Origin: Ceriagrion tenellum
Lineage: Eukaryota; Arthropoda; Insecta; Odonata; Coenagrionidae
Direction of reading: 5' to 3'
Assembly: GCA_963169105.1 (NCBI GenBank)
Contig: OY720639.1
Coordinates: 120,859,117 to 120,923,116, forward strand
DNA length: 64,000 nt
Every line of letters starts with the position of its first letter. Positions within the stretch are counted from its first letter, which is position 1. Made by a program: the position numbers and the translations under genes. This document shows, piece after piece, positions 60,661 through 64,000 of the stretch. The notes under the pieces are model-generated. The model saw only the letters and a list, made by a program, of their open reading frames with translations, was not told the origin of the DNA and ran no database searches.

Positions 60661-61592
60661 TATCCCTCCAGCGGGCGCGCTGTGGCACAAAGTGCAACAT
60701 TTTTCCGTTTCGTTGTCACGTTATCAATAGCGGAAGATCAATGACTCAAACGCATCAATTATTCCTTCGTTGTATCACTATAAAGATATCTGCTAGTAAT
60801 TTTAGCGCAAGGCTTCACGTATTTCATAATAAAACGAATTAGTAGCTGAACTAGTCGCCTGTGTTGCACTCTGTGCAACGCGGGCCTGGTGATATAATTC
60901 GATCCCACTGTGACACGTAATGATCAACATCGTTTCTTTCCATTACGTGCAGTATGATGTGAATAGGTAGAAATATAGGAATTTGTTTCATTCCTCCTTT
61001 GAATCAGGTTGAGCTAATAGCTAAACGTATGGTGTGTAGAAGCAGCTGTGAGAAAACCCTTTAGAAACTGACCAGTGGCATTCTCTCCAACGCAAACCCT
61101 ATGATGTGAGTATATTTTTAGGAATAATTTCCATTGCATAATTTGTTGACCTTTTACTTACCTATGGATTTTCAATTATCTGGAAAAATTCTGAAGGTAT
61201 TTATCATACTGCGTAGGGCGCGAAGATTCATTACCGAACTAAACTATCTAAGGGTACTTCATGAGCTATGAGACGAGGATCAGGAAGTCGGCATTCAGGA
61301 AAGTGACGATTCAGATAGGAGGAAAATATCCCCCTTGATGATCACGGCAGAAATTCTGGTGAAACTATGTCTAATAGTGACAAAGAAGAACCTTCTGCTG
61401 CCGAAGATTGTGATACTGATGGCGAGAGCAATTATTGTTTTGGAAAGGTTGATAAATCTTGCAAGTGGAAAAAAACTTCTTTTTCCGGTGCTTCAAATAT
61501 CAAGCACAAAAACATTATAAAATTACTCCCCGGAACCATACTTTGCGCAAGAAATACACCTAATAAGGCTGCGGCTTTTCTAAAATACAATT
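60661..61592 (+). mobile_element. piggyBac-like DNA transposon remnant
   Basis: The evidence is the transposase N-terminal fragment at 61367-61592. A possible left end, TTATCCCTCCAGCGGGCGCG at about 60660, fits the CCC... start of piggyBac elements after a TTAA-like site (here TTAT). A hairpin-like pair, TTGCAC/GTGCAA, lies nearby at about 60863-60879. The left boundary is inferred. The right side is cut off by the pogo-like sequence that starts near 61595. Confidence 0.45.
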
Positions 61593-61630
61593 ATAATACA
61601 ATTCTCTCCGTTGCCAATAGCCCCAGTTAA
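61367..61630 (+). pseudogene. piggyBac-type transposase, N-terminal fragment
   Basis: The frame begins MSNSDKEEPSAAEDCDTDGE, an acidic N-terminal region, then reads CFGKVDKSCKWKKTSFSGAS, KHKNIIKLLPGTILCARNTP and NKAAAFLKY. This follows the piggyBac (DDE_Tnp_1_7) pattern 'G.DG..W...P......R..HNII...PG....A.N..TP...F'. The acidic, Ser-rich leader (DDSDRRKISPL) continues upstream across a one-base frame change. The DDD catalytic domain and C-terminal Cys-rich finger are absent. The last 13 or so codons (from about 61592) probably belong to the neighbouring pogo-like element. The element encodes no functional transposase here. Confidence 0.65.
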
Positions 61631-61957
61631 GGTATTAAATAAATCAGTATAACCTTTTGTAAGACTACATTCTGCAAATTCTTTTAAAGAAACCAGCATT
61701 TCTTCGTTGGACTTTTTATTTTCTTCACATATTACGGTTATATTATCTCCTTCCTCTTCTTCGGAATTTTTTTTGCAATTCCGCTTAACCCAGGCTCACG
61801 TTACAGGGAATGGATTCCATTTCCGCGCATGACAGTTTCTGTTTAACACAGGGTGCCAATGCATGTAAAACCCTACTACTACCGCCGGCACCAACGTTTT
61901 TTTCGGATAAGACAGGTTTCCGTTGAAATCAAGTTCCGCTTAAGGCAGGTTTCACTG
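61595..61957 (-). mobile_element. pogo/Tigger-like transposon, terminal part with transposase C-terminal fragment
   Basis: The minus strand starts at 61957 with CAGTGAAACCTGCCTTAAGC, which matches the CAGTG... termini of Tigger/pogo elements, next to TA (61958-61959), the Tc1/mariner-superfamily target. Further in, a frame reads NCKKNSEEEEGDNITVICEE, NKKSNEEMLVSLKEFAECSL, then TKGYTDLFNTLTGAIGNG. This is an acidic tail and C-terminal helix resembling the end of pogo-type transposases. The catalytic DDD core is not in the window, so it is a deletion derivative. It sits beside the exon A donor. Confidence 0.55.
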
Positions 61958-61983
61958 TATTAAAGAAAAATTGTCACACTCAC

Positions 61984-63180
61984 CCTGAGAAGGCGCTCTT
62001 GAAGGACTTGGGCAGCGACAGCGACCGCTGGGCTCCTCCGGTGACACACTGCCCGACGCCGCCCGGCTCGTCCACGGACTTCCCCATCCTGGGCATCCCC
62101 TCCTCGGGAGTCATCGGCGTGGCCGAAGTGGCCGAGCTGCCCATCCCACCCGGGGATTCCGGCCGGCCCCCGGAATCCTTCGACCCGTCCTTGTGAGGCC
62201 ACGTCAGGTCGGAGGAGGTAACCCACACGTCGCTCGAGGAGGAGGCGGAGGAGGAGGCGATGGGGGAGGCAAACCTCTCCTCCACCGACGAGGAACCCTT
62301 GCCGATGGCCTCCTCCTCGTCCTCATCTCCGACCTCCACACCCCTCCTCCACTTCCTCACCTCCCTCACCACTATAGAGTCCACTCCGACAACCGTGACC
62401 GAAACCTCCGGAGGGAGATCCCTCCCGACCAACGGACATCTCAGATCGTCACCGTCCCGCGGTGCGCCGCAGAGTCCGTTCCTGGGTCCCATCTGGTTCC
62501 TAAGCGAGTACTGGGATATTCCGCTCCCACGGTTGCCTCCCGGAGAGGTCTTGATGTGCGAGCTCGGAGGTCTTGGTATCTGAGACGACTGCTGCTTGAT
62601 CAGTTTAGTCTGGTGCTGGTGATGCTGTTGTTGCTGTTGCTGGGGGTGATTCAAGGCCTCTTCCGAGATGTCGATCTCAGAGTCTTCTGCCCCGTCCTCT
62701 TCCTCCTCGTCCAGCTTGTCCCCTCCGTCCCAGCTGCCTCGTCGCCTCCTCCTGACCTTTTTGCCTCCTTCCTGAGGTTTCTTCACTTCCGGCGCTGCGT
62801 TCTTGGGGACTCCGGGAGGTGCCCCTCGTCCCACCGGAAAACTCCGGGAAGTCCTCATCAAGAGCGACGACCCGATGGGGGGAGCCCTGCTGCCGTTGCT
62901 CCTCCCCGAGGACCCTGGCTGGTGTCTCCGCGGGGCCCTGTGGTCTGGGTCCGAGAGAGCCGGCCTCAGACCCCCGTGGTCTCCGACCACGATGACCTCC
63001 AGGTCCCTCCCCGCGTTTCCCTGCTCGGCGCTCCTGCTCCTTCTGGTCTTCCTCCTCTGCTGAGAGGACGAGCGGCTCATTTGTCCCGAATCGTCGGCCC
63101 TGCCGATCGAATGGGGCTCGAACCGCCTGCCAGCCGTAGCGTGAGGGTCCTCATCGTCCTCTTCGCCGACCCCTAAGTAC
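61984..63180 (-). CDS. Internal exon A of a large disordered Arg/Ser-rich protein (partial gene)
   Basis: Minus strand, 1197 nt (399 codons), open throughout. The acceptor CATTCCACAG ends at 63181 and the donor GTGAGT occupies 61983-61978; both ends are phase 2. The frame starts YLGVGEEDDEDPHATAGRRF and passes an internal Met (63080), so that ATG is not the start. In order it has an Arg/Ser patch (SSSQQRRKTRRSRSAEQ) and DLEVIVVGDHGG. Next come a basic run (KKVRRRRRGSWDGG), an acidic run (DEEEEDGAEDSEIDISEE) and a Gln/His tract (PQQQQQQHHQHQ). A Ser-rich patch (SSSASSSSDVW) leads to RSLSLPKSFKSAF at the exon end, a typical basophilic-kinase or 14-3-3-like site. No folded domain is visible. I do not recognise the gene; linkers of presynaptic scaffolds such as RIM look like this, but that is only a hypothesis. 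The 327-residue antisense frame is a GC-composition shadow. Confidence 0.75.
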
Positions 63181-64000
63181 CTGTGGAATGTACAGATGTA
63201 TAAGGATAGTTCCTTTCTTCATAGTTCCAATCATATCACAAATTTCCATCAACACTAAGGCACCCACAAACCTTGACCGTGTGTGCCAAATATATACATT
63301 TGTACATGCTTAAATTTATATAATTAGTTCGTACATGTGTCTGTAACTTTTACTTTGTTATCGGTAACTAGACTGAAACTGTAACTTTTGGAACAGTAAA
63401 TTTATAGAAGAATGTAATACAGCCAGTTTACCTCTACGGATCCGAACTATGAGCTATAAGCATATACATGGAGGGGAAACTGATTACACTTGAATATCAA
63501 GTTCTTAGAACAATAACAGAACAAATCAGAACAAATGAAGAAGTAAGAGAAAAACAACTAAACAAAAAATAACTACGAAAACACCCCGATGGAAACATTT
63601 ATCCATATTATCTGTGGCTATTTACCACATTCGACTTACGGTCTAATCAATCACAAATTTCCACAAGTTGACGCCTGTTACGGTTTAATAACAGGTTTTT
63701 ACTTCTTTGTTTCACTTTTCCCTCGATATTGGCAGATTTTTACGGCAAATTTCCAGCCAAAGCAGCTATTGATTGGCTGAGCTAGGATGGCTCTGAACTA
63801 TGTGAGTGAAGACTACGTTACAAATTTTCCTTTATTCAGTTTAAAAATCCAGTTTCCCCTGATGATATAGGCTACCTATTGAAAACTAACATTGAGTTAT
63901 GAAGTATTCAGTTGATTCCACTAATGTACATTTTTAATGTTCACATTTTTCCATACATGGTAGCCGACTGCGGCGCAATTGGTATGGAACTACCGCACTT
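63181..64000 (-). other. Upstream intron (partial), no exon seen
   Basis: AT-rich sequence runs from the exon A acceptor to the window edge. The region before the acceptor has only a modest pyrimidine tract (CTTATACATCTGTACATTCCACAG in the gene's direction, given as its last 20 or so bases). No coding block or recognised repeat was found. Confidence 0.5.

Larger units (their letters stand above)
45524..61983 (-). other. Intron between exons A and B
   Basis: It is bounded by GTGAGT (61983-61978) and a TGCAG acceptor (ending 45524), about 16.5 kb. It contains the CpG-rich block at 47.2-48.3 kb, a 194-bp tandem duplication, a LINE end, a piggyBac remnant and a pogo/Tigger end. The remaining sequence (48.7-51.6, 52.0-57.7 and 57.8-60.5 kb) is mostly AT-rich with no supported exon. 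Small cassette exons cannot be excluded by eye. Confidence 0.55.

Noticed and set aside
62193..63176. 327-residue open frame on the plus strand opposite exon A
   Set aside because: The minus-strand frame has matching splice sites, phase agreement with exon B and a plausible disordered composition; the plus frame is explained by GC-rich sequence lacking stops.

Overview
This window is eukaryotic, almost certainly arthropod, nuclear DNA from a repeat-rich and probably large genome; an insect is my best guess. There are no prokaryotic operons or ribosome binding sites. It is AT-rich and densely populated with decayed animal retrotransposons and DNA transposons. The only convincing host coding sequence is two GC-rich, intron-flanked exons on the minus strand, separated by 16.5 kb. 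The species call is an inference; nothing here fixes it.

Host gene (minus strand). Exon A (63180-61984, 1197 nt) and exon B (45523-45170, 354 nt) each have an AG acceptor and a GTGAGT donor, and both are phase 2 at each end, so they join in frame. They encode a disordered Ser/Pro/Arg-rich protein segment with basic, acidic and Gln/His tracts. No folded domain is visible. A presynaptic scaffold such as RIM is one possibility, which I could not confirm. The gene continues off both ends of the window, so most of the window is probably intron. A CpG-rich block at 47.2-48.3 kb, inside the A-B intron, may be an internal promoter.

Mobile DNA. Non-LTR elements include CR1/Jockey-like remnants at 3.4, 23.1, 27.1, 32, 38.4, 42 and 60.5 kb and RTE-like remnants at 3.9, 11.2, 18.9 and 19.8 kb. 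tRNA-derived SINEs lie at 20.4, 22.9, 24.1, 25.8, 37.7 and 40.1 kb. DNA elements include a 1.75-kb foldback element at 6.3-8.0 kb, two copies of an inverted-repeat MITE family (22.1 and 41.4 kb), a TIR element at 34.9-35.2 kb, a piggyBac remnant at about 60.7-61.6 kb and a pogo/Tigger end at 61.6-61.96 kb. The pogo/Tigger end begins only 27 nt inside the intron, downstream of the exon A donor.

The most interesting non-coding signal is a set of compact hammerhead-ribozyme-like motifs of the kind carried by Penelope-like retroelements. There is a well-formed inverted pair at 17322-17491 and weaker candidates at 22.5, 44.1 and 57.8 kb. Several tandem arrays are also present: a strict 32-bp repeat at 13.87 kb, a 23-24-bp repeat at 9.1 kb, and duplications of 192-196, 132 and 194 bp. 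Long stretches between these hold AT-rich DNA in which I see no gene.
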